From positions 2,232,001 to 2,296,000 of the forward strand of contig NZ_JALEBH010000001.1 of assembly GCF_022758885.1 (NCBI RefSeq): a DNA stretch of 64,000 nt. The letters run 5' to 3'. Below the pieces are notes generated by a model. It worked only from the letters and a program-made list of their open reading frames with translations. It ran no database searches and was not told the origin of the DNA. Positions 34,947 through 44,148 of the stretch are shown one piece after another (position 1 is the first letter of the stretch; each line of letters opens with the position of its first letter). A program made the translations under genes and the position numbers. This DNA is from Sphingobium sp. BYY-5 (lineage in GTDB: Bacteria; Pseudomonadota; Alphaproteobacteria; Sphingomonadales; Sphingomonadaceae).

Positions 34947-36983
34947 TTACCAGATCTTCACGCGATCCTTGGGCGCAAGGTAGATTTTCCCGCCCGGCGC
35001 AGGCTTGAACGCATCATACCAGGCATCGAAATTGCGGACGATATCGGCGCGATATTGCGACGGCGCGTGCGGATCCGTCACCAGTCGCTGGCGCAGATTG
35101 GCCTCGCGATAATTACGCCGCCACACCTGCGCCCAACCCAGGAAGAAGCGCTGGTCGCCGGTCAGCCCGTCGATCACGGGCGCCTTCCTGCCGCCCAGCG
35201 AGGCATGATAGGCGTCGAGCGCCACGGCCAGGCCGCCCAGGTCGCCGATATTCTCGCCCAGGGTGAAGGCGCCCTTCACATGCGCGCCGGGAAAGGGTTC
35301 ATAGCCGTCATATTGCTTGACCAGCTTGTCGGTCAGCGCCTTGAAATTGGCGACGTCGGCGTCGGTCCACCATTGGTTGAGCTTGCCGGTCTCGTCATAT
35401 TTCGCGCCCTGATCGTCGAAATGATGGCTGAGTTCATGGCCGATCACCGCACCGATGCCGCCATAATTGACCGCCGGGTCGGCGTGCGGATCGAAGAAGG
35501 GCGGTTGCAGGATGGCGGCGGGGAAGACAATCTCCACCATGCCGAAATTGGCATAGGCGTTGATCTCCATCGGGGTCATGAACCACTCACCACGATCGAC
35601 CGGCTTGCCCAGCTTGTTCTGGTCATAATCGAAGGCGAACTGGTTGGCGCGCAGCGTGTTGCCGAACAGGTCGCCGCGATCGATCGTCAGCGCGCTATAG
35701 TCGCGCCACTTGTCGGGATAGCCGATCTTGGGGGTGAAGGCGGCCAGCTTCTTGTGCGCGCGCGCCTTGGCCGTGTCGCTCATCCATGGCAGGCCGTCGA
35801 TGCGGCGACCCATGGCGGCAATCACATTCTTGACGAGGACGTCCATCGCCGCCTTGGTTTCGGGCGGGAAATATTGGGCGACATAGGCCTTGCCCACTTC
35901 CTCGCCCAGCGAATCCTTCATGAAGTCGATGCCACGCTTCCACCGCGCCTCGCGCTCAGGCGTGCCGGACAGGGTGGTGCCGTAGAAGGCGAAGTCCGCA
36001 TTCGCGATGCTGTCGGGCAGCTTGTCGGCATAAGCGTGCAGACTGCGGAGCAGCAGCGCATCCTTCAACACCGCAACAGGCGTCCGGGCGATCAGCGCCG
36101 CTTCGCCGGTGACGGCGCTCGGCTGGCTGACGATCAGGCTGGCGGGTTGGACCTTGTTCGCGGCGAAATAGGCGGCGAAGTCGAAGCCGGGCGCGCTCTT
36201 TTCCAGATCGGCCAGCGTCATCTTGTTATAGGTCTTGTCGGCGTCGCGGCTGTCGACCTGGGTCCAGTGGACCTTGGCCACTTCGGTCTCGAACGCCATC
36301 AGCGCGGCGGCGCGCGCCTTGGCGTCGCTCTCCCCGGCCAAGGTTAGCATCTGTTCCAGATGCGCGACATAGGCAGTGCGGATCGCCGCCATCTTCTCGC
36401 CCTGATCGAGGTAGAAGTCGCGGTCGGGCAGGCCCAGGCCTCCCTGACGCACGGTCAGGATATAGGTTTCGGGGTCTTTGTCATCCTGTCCCACATAGGC
36501 GCCGAACGGGCCGGGCACGCCGGCGCGCGCGGCCTTGGCCACCAGCGCGGCATAGCCGGCCTTGTCCTTCAGCCCCTTGATCTCGGCCAGCCAGGGCCTG
36601 ATCGGCTCCAGCCCCTTCGCCTCGACCGTGGCGCCGTCCATATAGCTGCTATAGGCGTTGCCGATCTTGCTGCCGCTATCGCGCTGCGCGGCTTCCAGAA
36701 TGCCCTTGGTCCGCTCGCGCGACAGATCGTCCAGCGTGTTGAAGGCGCCATAGTTGGACTTGTCGGACGGGATCGGCGTGTTCTTCGCCCAGGTGCCATT
36801 GGCATAATCGTAGAAATCGTCGCCGGGCTTGACCGACTTGTCCATGCCTGCGGTGTCGAAACCATAGCTGCCATAGGTCGGCTTGGCGGCGGAGGCGGAC
36901 GGTGGCGCGGCCTGATCGGCATGAGCGACCGTGGCGGCCAGTGCGAGCGCGGTAGCGGCGGCGCCCAGGAGGAGGTTCTTCAT
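34947..36983 (-). CDS. pepO: M13 family (neprilysin-like) metallopeptidase
   Basis: A 678-residue zinc peptidase of the PepO/neprilysin type. A signal peptide (LLGAAATALALAATVAHA) places it outside the cytoplasm. The zinc site is GHELSHHFDDQGAKYD (HExxH) with the third ligand in ENIGDLGGLAVA, and the substrate-binding NAYANFGMVEIVFPA segment precedes it. The C terminus ends in VKIW, as in M13 proteins (CxVW). It degrades oligopeptides. It is 104 nt from bioD; probably an independent unit. Confidence 0.95.
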   Translation of the reverse strand: MKNLLLGAAATALALAATVAHADQAAPPSASAAKPTYGSYGFDTAGMDKSVKPGDDFYDYANGTWAKNTPIPSDKSNYGAFNTLDDLSRERTKGILEAAQRDSGSKIGNAYSSYMDGATVEAKGLEPIRPWLAEIKGLKDKAGYAALVAKAARAGVPGPFGAYVGQDDKDPETYILTVRQGGLGLPDRDFYLDQGEKMAAIRTAYVAHLEQMLTLAGESDAKARAAALMAFETEVAKVHWTQVDSRDADKTYNKMTLADLEKSAPGFDFAAYFAANKVQPASLIVSQPSAVTGEAALIARTPVAVLKDALLLRSLHAYADKLPDSIANADFAFYGTTLSGTPEREARWKRGIDFMKDSLGEEVGKAYVAQYFPPETKAAMDVLVKNVIAAMGRRIDGLPWMSDTAKARAHKKLAAFTPKIGYPDKWRDYSALTIDRGDLFGNTLRANQFAFDYDQNKLGKPVDRGEWFMTPMEINAYANFGMVEIVFPAAILQPPFFDPHADPAVNYGGIGAVIGHELSHHFDDQGAKYDETGKLNQWWTDADVANFKALTDKLVKQYDGYEPFPGAHVKGAFTLGENIGDLGGLAVALDAYHASLGGRKAPVIDGLTGDQRFFLGWAQVWRRNYREANLRQRLVTDPHAPSQYRADIVRNFDAWYDAFKPAPGGKIYLAPKDRVKIW

Positions 36984-37087
36984 CAAAGCATCCCTTGCTT
37001 GTGACAGGTCGGGCGGACTTTTGCCCGGCATGGGCGGGACTTGAACGCCGGAGCAACATCCTTGTCCATGTCGTTGGTCGAAAATTA

Positions 37088-37714
37088 TCAGCGGTTGAAA
37101 GTATCGGAAAGTGCAATCTGCGCCGCAAAGGCCTGGGCGAGGCTGGCGGGGTCGAGCGGATCGAGCATCGGCAGGCGGCCGAGCGAGCGCACGCCAGCGA
37201 TATGCGGGATGATCCGTTCATTCTCCTCATGCGGGTCGCCGATGAAGGCGATGCCGGCGATGGGGACGTTGCGGGCGCGGAGCGCTTCGATGCTGAGCAG
37301 GCTGTGGTTGATGGTGCCAAGGCCGGTGCGGGCGCAGAGGATCACCGGCTGCCCCCAATGGGCGAACAGGTCCGCCATCAGCAGGGTTTCGGTGACGGGG
37401 ACGAGCACGCCCCCCGCCCCCTCCACCACCAGCGGCCCGTCGACCCGGGGCAAGGCCAGCCGGTCGAGACGGATATCCACCCCGCCGATCCGCGCTGCAA
37501 GATGGGGCGAGGCGGGCGTGGCGAGGCGATAGGCTTCGGGCAATATCCGTCCGGCAGGCAGGCCGGAAAGGGCGGCGACCGTTTCCTTGTCACCCTCCGG
37601 ATCGACCCCGGCCTGGATCGGTTTCCAATAATGGGCGCCCAATGCCCCGGCCAGGCCGGCGGCGAAGACGGTCTTGCCGATGCCGGTGTCGGTGCCGGTG
37701 ACGACGAGAATCAC
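37088..37714 (-). CDS. bioD: Dethiobiotin synthase
   Basis: ATP-dependent carboxylase forming dethiobiotin from DAPA and CO2. 208 residues. The P-loop VTGTDTGIGKTVFAAGLAG opens the protein. The YWKPIQAGVDPEGD switch I segment, VEGAGGVLVPV and RTGLGTINHSLLSIEAL follow. The start is GTG and overlaps the bioF stop by 4 nt, indicating translational coupling in a bioFD unit. Confidence 0.96.
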   Translation of the reverse strand: MILVVTGTDTGIGKTVFAAGLAGALGAHYWKPIQAGVDPEGDKETVAALSGLPAGRILPEAYRLATPASPHLAARIGGVDIRLDRLALPRVDGPLVVEGAGGVLVPVTETLLMADLFAHWGQPVILCARTGLGTINHSLLSIEALRARNVPIAGIAFIGDPHEENERIIPHIAGVRSLGRLPMLDPLDPASLAQAFAAQIALSDTFNR

Positions 37715-38835
37715 CGCACGACCCGGCGCAGTTCCTGCCCCAGCGCGGCGACATCGGCCCGGCTGGCGTTCAATGTCAGCGAGATGCGCAACCGGCTGGT
37801 GCCGGGCGGCACGGTCGGCGGACGGATGCCGCGCACGTCGAATCCCGCCTCCTGCAGCGCGGCGGCGGCGGCCATGGCGCGCGTGTCCGCTCCCAGGATG
37901 ACCGGCAAAATCTGGCTGCGTGGAGAGGCGAGGCCGAGCGGCGCGCAGATCGCTTCGACAGCGTCCTGGCGCAGCGTCATCAACCGCTCGCGCAAGTCGC
38001 CCGCCCGCTCGATCCTGTCGATCGCAGCGGAGACGGCGACCGCCATCAACGGCGAAGGCGCGGTCGAGTAGATGAAGGCGCGGGCGCGGTTGATGAGATA
38101 GTCGACATGGATGCGCGGCCCACAGATCAGCGCGCCCTCCGCCCCCATCGCCTTGCCGCAGGTATGGAGGGTGATGACATTATGGAGGCCCTCAAGACCC
38201 GCCGACAGTCCGCGTCCGCCAGGTCCGAAGACGCCGGTGCCATGCGCCTCGTCCAGCAGCAGCATCGCGTCATGGCTGGCGGCGAGCTTGGCGAGGTCGG
38301 CAATCGGCGCCATGTCGCCGTCCATCGAATAGAGCGTTTCGACCGCGATCCAGATGCGGCCCTTGCCCCCTTCGGCGCGGAAAGCGGCGATCAGGTCGGC
38401 GAAGCTCTGCACGTCATTATGCGCAGCAAAGACGGCGGCCGCCTTGGACATGCGGATACCGTCATGGGCGCTGGCGTGGATCAGCGCGTCCGCGACGATC
38501 AGGTCGCCACGCTGCGGCAGGGTGGAAAACAGCGCGAGGTTGCCGATGAAGCCGTTGGCGACGAACAGCGCCGCCTGGGTGCGGAAGAAGTCGGCGGCCT
38601 TCGCCTCCAGTCCCTCATGCTCAGGCGCATTGCCGCGCAGCAGGCGCGAACCGCCCGAACCGAGCGGCACGCCGCGCGCAACCGCATCCGCCACCGCCTG
38701 CGCGATCATCGGATCACCAGCCAGGCCCAGATAATCGTTGGAAGCAAAATCGCGGCCCGCGCGGGGCGCAAGATGACGCAGCCGCCCGCGCTGTTCCAGC
38801 GCGGCAAGCTGGGAACGGAAGGGTTCGACAGTCAT
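37711..38835 (-). CDS. bioF: 8-amino-7-oxononanoate synthase
   Basis: PLP enzyme condensing pimeloyl thioester and L-alanine to KAPA. 374 residues. Markers in order: ASNDYLGLAGDP, GSGGSRLLRGN, HASAHDGIRMS, LLLDEAHGTGVFGPGGRG, and the PLP lysine in TLHTCGKAMGAEGAL. It is the first gene before bioD. An inverted repeat lies 68 nt upstream of the start and might be its operator. bioA lies 3 kb away; bioB and the pimeloyl genes are not in view. Confidence 0.95.
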   Translation of the reverse strand: MTVEPFRSQLAALEQRGRLRHLAPRAGRDFASNDYLGLAGDPMIAQAVADAVARGVPLGSGGSRLLRGNAPEHEGLEAKAADFFRTQAALFVANGFIGNLALFSTLPQRGDLIVADALIHASAHDGIRMSKAAAVFAAHNDVQSFADLIAAFRAEGGKGRIWIAVETLYSMDGDMAPIADLAKLAASHDAMLLLDEAHGTGVFGPGGRGLSAGLEGLHNVITLHTCGKAMGAEGALICGPRIHVDYLINRARAFIYSTAPSPLMAVAVSAAIDRIERAGDLRERLMTLRQDAVEAICAPLGLASPRSQILPVILGADTRAMAAAAALQEAGFDVRGIRPPTVPPGTSRLRISLTLNASRADVAALGQELRRVVR

Positions 38836-38902
38836 GGCGTGGGCTATAGGCCCGCCCGGCGGGAGCGGCAAGCACGCCCTTAACTTCGCACATTTCCCGC
38901 AT

Positions 38903-38946
38903 AATTTGTCATTATCTTGCCGATGTTGGAAATTATGTGACAAATT
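38903..38946. promoter_or_regulatory. Inverted repeat upstream of bioF
   Basis: Perfect 9-base arms AATTTGTCA and TGACAAATT spaced by 26 nt, in an A/T-rich gap between the DUF2490 stop and bioF. It does not match the BioR box TTATCTATAA as I know it. It may be a regulator site or a weak terminator stem. Confidence 0.4.
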
Positions 38947-39003
38947 CCATTTGCATTGGTTCGGTCAGCATAATGCGTCCATCCCCAATAGGACAGCGCC
39001 CGC

Positions 39004-39684
39004 TCAGAAGCTCAAGCTCAACGAGAAGGACGCCACATTGTCATTGCTGTCGTCGGACTGCGGCCGGAAACCATGTTGGTGGAGATAGCCGATCTCCGCA
39101 TTCACATTCTGTGCGATCGGAGTCGTGATAGCGATCAGGTTGCGCATCCGCTCCTCACCCTGGACGCGCTGGAAATTGGTCTTGTTGAGATCGAAGAAGC
39201 TTTCGTGGCTGAGCACCAGGGCGGTCTTGCCCCCTTCGTGGAAGGGAATGACCAGCTTCACATAAGGACGCAGGCGCCAGGCCGTGCCATCCACACCCTC
39301 ACGCCAGCGCTGCTCCATCCGCATCCGGGCGCTGAGCATCGCCGGGCCGATCTTCACGATATTATCGAACGTCACCTGCTCGCGGCCGCGACGCTCCATC
39401 ACGGTGAAATCGCCACCCTCATATTGCGGGTCATGGGTGTAGCCCGCCCAGATTGTCATCGTCCTGGACAGTTTGTAACCCAGCAGCGTGTTGGATTCGA
39501 TTTCGTAGAGACCGTTGCGATCGTCGCTGAACCGGGCGACGATTTCCTGCGACAGACGCCAATGGTCGCTGAGCTTCACCGTCGCGCTGGCAGTGGTCCA
39601 AAGCTGCTCATCGTCGCTGGCCCGCGCGACACCCGGCAACGCGAACGCCGCCGCCAAGGGCAGAAGGGCAAAGGTCGAACGCAT
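39004..39684 (-). CDS. DUF2490 family exported protein
   Basis: 226 residues with a signal peptide ending GVARA-SDDE. The mature protein alternates short beta-strands (LSDHWRLSQEIVARFSDD, RTMTIWAGYTHDPQYEGG, ARMRMEQRWREG, VLSHESFFDLNKTNF) and ends in an amphipathic strand with terminal Phe (FSLSLSF), as expected of a small outer-membrane beta-barrel. This matches DUF2490, of unknown function. Confidence 0.85.
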   Translation of the reverse strand: MRSTFALLPLAAAFALPGVARASDDEQLWTTASATVKLSDHWRLSQEIVARFSDDRNGLYEIESNTLLGYKLSRTMTIWAGYTHDPQYEGGDFTVMERRGREQVTFDNIVKIGPAMLSARMRMEQRWREGVDGTAWRLRPYVKLVIPFHEGGKTALVLSHESFFDLNKTNFQRVQGEERMRNLIAITTPIAQNVNAEIGYLHQHGFRPQSDDSNDNVASFSLSLSF

Positions 39685-39801
39685 GGGCTGTCATCTCCAC
39701 CGCCGGGAACTGGCTGCGCAGGCGCCACTATGGTCACCGAGTGACGATTCAATGACTATTTAATTTCATTTTGATGACAATATCTGTCCGGATCGTTTCC
39801 A

Positions 39802-39915
39802 TCAGGCCGGGTTATGGTCCTTTAGAAAGGCGTCGAGCCTTTCGAGAAAATCGAGCCGGTCGGCTTCCCGCCTATGGTCGCGGCCCGCCAGCAGCCCCAT
39901 AACGCGCTTCATCAT
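39802..39915 (-). CDS. Possible small charged protein
   Basis: 37 residues, MMKRVMGLLAGRDHRREADR at the start, then a leucine/charge-rich helix. AGGGGGG directly precedes tandem ATGs. Composition suggests one amphipathic helix. No similarity is recognised; reading frame and ribosome binding site are the only support. Confidence 0.35.
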   Translation of the reverse strand: MMKRVMGLLAGRDHRREADRLDFLERLDAFLKDHNPA

Positions 39916-40004
39916 CCCCCCTGGAAAAAGATCGACCCCGCCCTTGTGATAGGACGAGGCCGATCGCGCGTCACCTGAAATTGACTGTTACTCTCTGCCT
40001 TGCG

Positions 40005-42128
40005 TCAGCTCCCATGGGCCAGCGCGGCAAGCAGCAGCAACGCGACGATGTTGGTGATCTTTATCATCGGGTTGACCGCAGGCCCGGCGGTGTCCTTGTA
40101 AGGATCGCCCACGGTGTCGCCGGTGACCGCAGCCTTATGGGCTTCGCTGCCCTTGCCGCCATGATGGCCGTCCTCGATATATTTCTTCGCATTATCCCAG
40201 GCGCCGCCGCCCGAAGTCATCGAGATGGCGACGAACAGCCCCGAAACGATGACACCCAGCAGCAACGCGCCGAGCGCCGCAAAGCCATTGTCGATGCCGG
40301 CGACTGCCGCGATCACGAAATATACCAGGATCGGCGCCAGCACCGGCAGCAGGCTGGGGACGATCATCTCCTTGATGGCCGCCTTTGTGACCAGATCGAC
40401 CGTGCGGGCATAGTCGGGGCGCGACGTCCCTTCCATGATGCCCTTGTTGGTGGCGAACTGGTCGCGCACATCCTTCACCACGTCACCCGCCGCGCGGCCG
40501 ACCGCGGTCATCCCCATCGCGCCGAACAGATAGGGCAGCAGCGCGCCCAGCAGCAGGCCGACGATGACATAGGGGTTGGACAGGCTGAAATCGACCGGCG
40601 CGGTCAGACCCAGGGCCGAATTGTAGAATTTCAGATCCTCCGTATAGGCGCCGAACAGCACCAGCGCGGCAAGCCCGGCCGATCCGATGGCATATCCCTT
40701 CGTCACTGCCTTGGTCGTGTTGCCCACGGCGTCGAGCGCGTCGGTCTTGACCCGCACGCTGTCCTCCATATGCGCCATTTCCGCGATGCCGCCGGCATTG
40801 TCGGTGACGGGGCCATAGGCATCCAGCGCCACCACCATGCCGGCGAGCGCCAGCATCGCCGTCGCGGCGAAAGCGATGCCGATCAGGCCGGCGAGCTGAT
40901 AGGCGACGATGATGCCGACCACGATGACCAGGGTCGGCAGGGCAGTCGATTCCAGACTGATCGCCAGCCCCTGGATGACATTGGTGCCATGACCGGTTTC
41001 CGATGCCTTGGCGATGGAGCGAACCGGACGGTAGTTGGTGCCAGTATAATATTCGGTGATGACCACCAGCAGGCCGGTGACGGCCAGACCGACCATCATC
41101 GACCAGAAGAGCGCCATGCCGGTATAGCCCCCCATCCCGTCAAGGTCGGCGCCGAAGACCGCGTTCATGTTACCCAGCACCTGCCAGGTCACATAATAGA
41201 TGGCGGGGATGGACAGGATCGCCGTGGTCCAGAAACCCTTGTAAAGCGCACCCATGATCGACTGGCTGGCGCCCAGGCGCACCATATAGGTGCCGATGAT
41301 CGACGTGATGATGCACACACCGCCAACGATCAGGGGCAGGGCCATGAGCCGAAGCAGGAAGGCGTTGCCAACACCGCTGACCAGCAGCGCGGTCAGCACC
41401 ATGGTCGCGCCGACGGTGACGACATAGGTTTCGAACAGATCGGCGGCCATGCCGGCGCAGTCGCCCACATTGTCACCCACATTGTCGGCGATGACGGCGG
41501 GGTTGCGTGGGTCGTCCTCCGGAATACCGGCCTCGACCTTCCCCACCAGGTCCGCGCCGACATCGGCCGCCTTGGTGAAGATACCGCCGCCAAGCCGCGC
41601 GAAGATGGAGATCAGGGACGCGCCGAAGGCCAGCGCCACCAGAGAGTCGATCACCAGCCGATCGTCGGGCGCATGGCCGGCAGGGCCGGTCAGATACCAG
41701 AAGAAGGTGCTGATCGCGAGCAAGGCGAGGCCCGCCACCAACATGCCGGTGATCGCGCCCGCGCGGAAGGCGACGGTGAGGCCGCTCTGCAATGTGCCAC
41801 GCGCGGCTTCGGCGGTACGGACATTGGCGCGCACCGAAATGTTCATGCCGATAAACCCTGCCGCCCCCGACAGGATCGCACCGATCAGGAATCCGACCGC
41901 GGAGGTCAGACCCAGGAACAGGAAGACCAGCACCGCGACGACCACGCCAACGATGGCGATCGTCGTATATTGGCGGCCGAGATAGGCCTTCGCCCCTTCC
42001 TGGATCGCACCGGCGATCGCCTGCATCGTCTCATTGCCCGGCGACGCGGCCAATACCTGACGACTGGTGAACAGCCCATAGAGCACGGCCAGCAGGCCGC
42101 ACCCTATAGCGATATAAACTATCTCCAT
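40005..42128 (-). CDS. hppA: Proton-translocating membrane pyrophosphatase
   Basis: A 707-residue inner-membrane pump that couples PPi hydrolysis to H+ export. The start [14 protein letters not shown] and many helices fit. The catalytic loop [20 protein letters not shown] and the following [18 protein letters not shown] are exact signatures. The residues GNTTKAVT (Lys and Thr at the K+-determining positions) indicate the K+-independent class. GGGGGAGAGG precedes the ATG. It is the last gene of the hisG-hisD-nusB-thiL-hppA series, separated from thiL by a repeat element. Confidence 0.97.
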   Translation of the reverse strand: MEIVYIAIGCGLLAVLYGLFTSRQVLAASPGNETMQAIAGAIQEGAKAYLGRQYTTIAIVGVVVAVLVFLFLGLTSAVGFLIGAILSGAAGFIGMNISVRANVRTAEAARGTLQSGLTVAFRAGAITGMLVAGLALLAISTFFWYLTGPAGHAPDDRLVIDSLVALAFGASLISIFARLGGGIFTKAADVGADLVGKVEAGIPEDDPRNPAVIADNVGDNVGDCAGMAADLFETYVVTVGATMVLTALLVSGVGNAFLLRLMALPLIVGGVCIITSIIGTYMVRLGASQSIMGALYKGFWTTAILSIPAIYYVTWQVLGNMNAVFGADLDGMGGYTGMALFWSMMVGLAVTGLLVVITEYYTGTNYRPVRSIAKASETGHGTNVIQGLAISLESTALPTLVIVVGIIVAYQLAGLIGIAFAATAMLALAGMVVALDAYGPVTDNAGGIAEMAHMEDSVRVKTDALDAVGNTTKAVTKGYAIGSAGLAALVLFGAYTEDLKFYNSALGLTAPVDFSLSNPYVIVGLLLGALLPYLFGAMGMTAVGRAAGDVVKDVRDQFATNKGIMEGTSRPDYARTVDLVTKAAIKEMIVPSLLPVLAPILVYFVIAAVAGIDNGFAALGALLLGVIVSGLFVAISMTSGGGAWDNAKKYIEDGHHGGKGSEAHKAAVTGDTVGDPYKDTAGPAVNPMIKITNIVALLLLAALAHGS

Positions 42129-42447
42129 GCTTGATCCTCTCCCCCTGTTGTTGCTGTCATCGGCCGCTCCGCAGGGAATGACGGGCAGGCGAAGGGCGCA
42201 AACACGGGCGGCCGGAAAGCAATGATCCGGCATCGGGCACCGCGTCAATCAGCAACAGGGGGTCACGCATCCAGGCGCTCCAACCGGCTGAGAATAGGGT
42301 AGGAAGAAGCTACAGGCCGGACGACGCGCGTCAAGATGGGCCGGGAAGGATGTGGATCGAGCCGGAAGCGAAGAGCCTAATGGCCCGATTCCGGCATTTG
42401 CATTCCCTCGCCTCATGCGCCGGGGCAAATGTCACATTCGTTCCCCT

Positions 42448-42591
42448 AGGGCCAATCGACATTCAGATGATGGCGTGGCGAAAATGGTGGATTTTCGTGA
42501 CCCGGAGCGGAGCGTACTAAAAGTACGTGAGCACCGGAAGCGCGGAAAGCCGCCATTTGCAGCCCGTCAGGGCTGAATGTCGATCGGTCCT
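42448..42591. repeat. Repeat element with terminal inverted repeats
   Basis: About 144 bases in the 461-base gap between thiL and hppA. The ends are inverted copies: ATCGACATTCAG at 42455-42466 and CTGAATGTCGAT at 42573-42584, and the flanking GGxCCx also pairs. The interior holds GTACTAAAAGTAC and a pair of complementary GGCGG/CCGCC-like segments. The rest of the gap (42129-42447) shows nothing recognisable. From memory, similar blocks are dispersed in sphingomonad genomes. Confidence 0.6.
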
Positions 42592-43519
42592 AGCCATGTT
42601 CCCAGCCGAGCCGGTCGGGCAGCGGGACCGTGGCGCCGTCGATCAGCAGGGTAAGGCCCGATCCCGCCGCGACATCCCCTATCGGAATCGCGCGGATCGG
42701 CGGCGGCACCGCGCGCGGCAGGGTGAAGAGCAGTTCATAGTCGTCGCCCGCCCGCGCGGCGGCGATCTGGACGGCGGTGCTGGCGCCGCGCACCTTCTCC
42801 AGCGCCGGGGAGAGCGGGATATGGTCGATGGTGATGGCGACGCCGCTTGCCTGCGCCATGCGCGAAGCGTCGATCAGCAGGCCGTCGGACACATCCATCA
42901 TCGCCGTGGCGAAGGGAGCGAGCAGCGTTCCTTCGGCCAGGCGCGGGCGCGGGCGACGATAGGCGTCGACCAGCGGACCGATCGCGGCCGGATCGGCGCG
43001 GGCGAGGTCCAGGCCAATGCCGGCGTCGCCTACCGGACCGGTGACGTAGAGCCGGTCGCCCGGTCGCGCGCCGGTGCGGGTGGGAACGGCGCCCGTCGCT
43101 TCGCCGATGGCGGTCAGGCTGTAGCTGCGCGGCGCGCCGTCCGGCATCTTCACCGTGTCACCGCCCAGCAGCGGCATGGCATGGCGGTCGAGCGCGTCGC
43201 CCAGGCCGGCGATGAAGGCTTCGTCCCAGGCATGGTCGCCCGACAGCGCATAGTTGAGCAGACAGCCGACCGGCCTGGCGCCCTTGGCGGCGAGATCGGA
43301 CAGGTTCACCGCCGCCAGCTTCCAGCCGATGTCGGCGGGCGGATCGGAAGCGAGATAGTGGACGCCCTCCACCATCGTGTCGCTGGTGAGGATGAGGCGG
43401 CTGTTCCCGACCGGCAGGATGGCGACATCGTCCACCAGCCCCTGCGCGGCGGGATCATGGGCGAGCAGGCGAAGCAGGGTGAGGAATCGGGATTCGGCGG
43501 ACATAGGGATAACCGTCAT
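42590..43519 (-). CDS. thiL: Thiamine-monophosphate kinase
   Basis: Phosphorylates thiamine phosphate to thiamine diphosphate with ATP. 309 residues. The PurM/ThiL metal-binding motifs are clear: LTSDTMVEGVHYL, WKLAAVNLSDLAAKGARPVG, PLLGGDTVKMP and MMDVSDGLLIDASRMAQASG. It lies downstream of nusB, a common pairing, with a REP-like hairpin in the gap. Confidence 0.96.
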   Translation of the reverse strand: MTVIPMSAESRFLTLLRLLAHDPAAQGLVDDVAILPVGNSRLILTSDTMVEGVHYLASDPPADIGWKLAAVNLSDLAAKGARPVGCLLNYALSGDHAWDEAFIAGLGDALDRHAMPLLGGDTVKMPDGAPRSYSLTAIGEATGAVPTRTGARPGDRLYVTGPVGDAGIGLDLARADPAAIGPLVDAYRRPRPRLAEGTLLAPFATAMMDVSDGLLIDASRMAQASGVAITIDHIPLSPALEKVRGASTAVQIAAARAGDDYELLFTLPRAVPPPIRAIPIGDVAAGSGLTLLIDGATVPLPDRLGWEHG

Positions 43520-43584
43520 GCTGATCTTGATTCAGCATCCATGAGCACAAGCGCTAATGGCCATGCGAGCGTAGAGCCAATGGA

Positions 43585-43603
43585 CCCTGAAACAAGTTCA
43601 GGG
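43585..43603. repeat. Short REP hairpin between nusB and thiL
   Basis: CCCTGAA-acaag-TTCAGGG followed by TGACG, in the 97-base gap. This hairpin is, from memory, dispersed in sphingomonad genomes. It may attenuate read-through. Confidence 0.6.
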
Positions 43604-43616
43604 TGACGAAATTGCT

Positions 43617-44063
43617 TTATTTCCGCACATCCTTCGACACGCTGTCGAGCAGGCCGTTGACGAAGCCCGCCTCGCGTTTGTCGTAAAAGGCGTGGGCGAC
43701 GTCGACATATTCGCTGATGACGGTGCCGGTGCCGACATCCTGGCGGGCGAGCAGTTCATAGGCGCCCGCGCGCAAGATCTGGCGCATCGGCTTGTCGAGA
43801 CGGTCGAGGCTCCAGCCGCTCGACAGGCGGGCGGAAATGATCGCGTCAATCTCGTCCCGCCGCTTGTCCACGCCGATCACGATGTCATCGAAGAAAGGCT
43901 CCTCCGCCTGGGCGTAGGTCACATCCTCGATCGTGGCGCCCAGACGATGCTGGTGGAATTCGTGCAGGAGGGCGGCGATCGGCGTGCCCTCCATTTCGAG
44001 CTGGTAGAGCGCCTGGACGGCGGCGAGCCGCGCGGCGGAGCGGGATTTGGAGCGGTCGTTCAT
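43617..44063 (-). CDS. nusB: Transcription antitermination factor NusB
   Basis: 148 residues. It acts with NusE in rRNA antitermination. Start MNDRSKSRSAARLAAVQALYQ, then FFDDIVIGVDKRRDEID, SSGWSLDRLDKPMRQILRAGAYE and the C-terminal VNGLLDSVSKDVRK match NusB. A longer open frame upstream runs into the intergenic palindrome and is rejected as non-coding. Confidence 0.96.
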   Translation of the reverse strand: MNDRSKSRSAARLAAVQALYQLEMEGTPIAALLHEFHQHRLGATIEDVTYAQAEEPFFDDIVIGVDKRRDEIDAIISARLSSGWSLDRLDKPMRQILRAGAYELLARQDVGTGTVISEYVDVAHAFYDKREAGFVNGLLDSVSKDVRK

Positions 44064-44078
44064 GGGTTGCCCCCTACT

Positions 44079-44140
44079 CCGTTCGGTTCGAGCTTGTCGA
44101 GAACCCTGCGCAATGTTCTCGACAAGCTCGAACCGAACGG
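44079..44140. repeat. Perfect 26-bp-arm palindrome between hisD and nusB
   Basis: Arms starting CCGTTCGGTTCGAGCTTGTC, perfectly complementary over 26 bases with a 10-nt loop. It fills nearly the whole 85-base gap. A decayed relative (CCGTTCGGGCTGAGC...GAAACGAACGG) occurs near 58400-58454. Confidence 0.85.
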
Positions 44141-44148
44141 CTGTTGTG

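Noticed and set aside
39981..42134. 717-residue plus-strand frame opposite hppA
   Set aside because: Antisense shadow of the pyrophosphatase gene; composition is Arg/His/Asp/Gln-rich with no motif.
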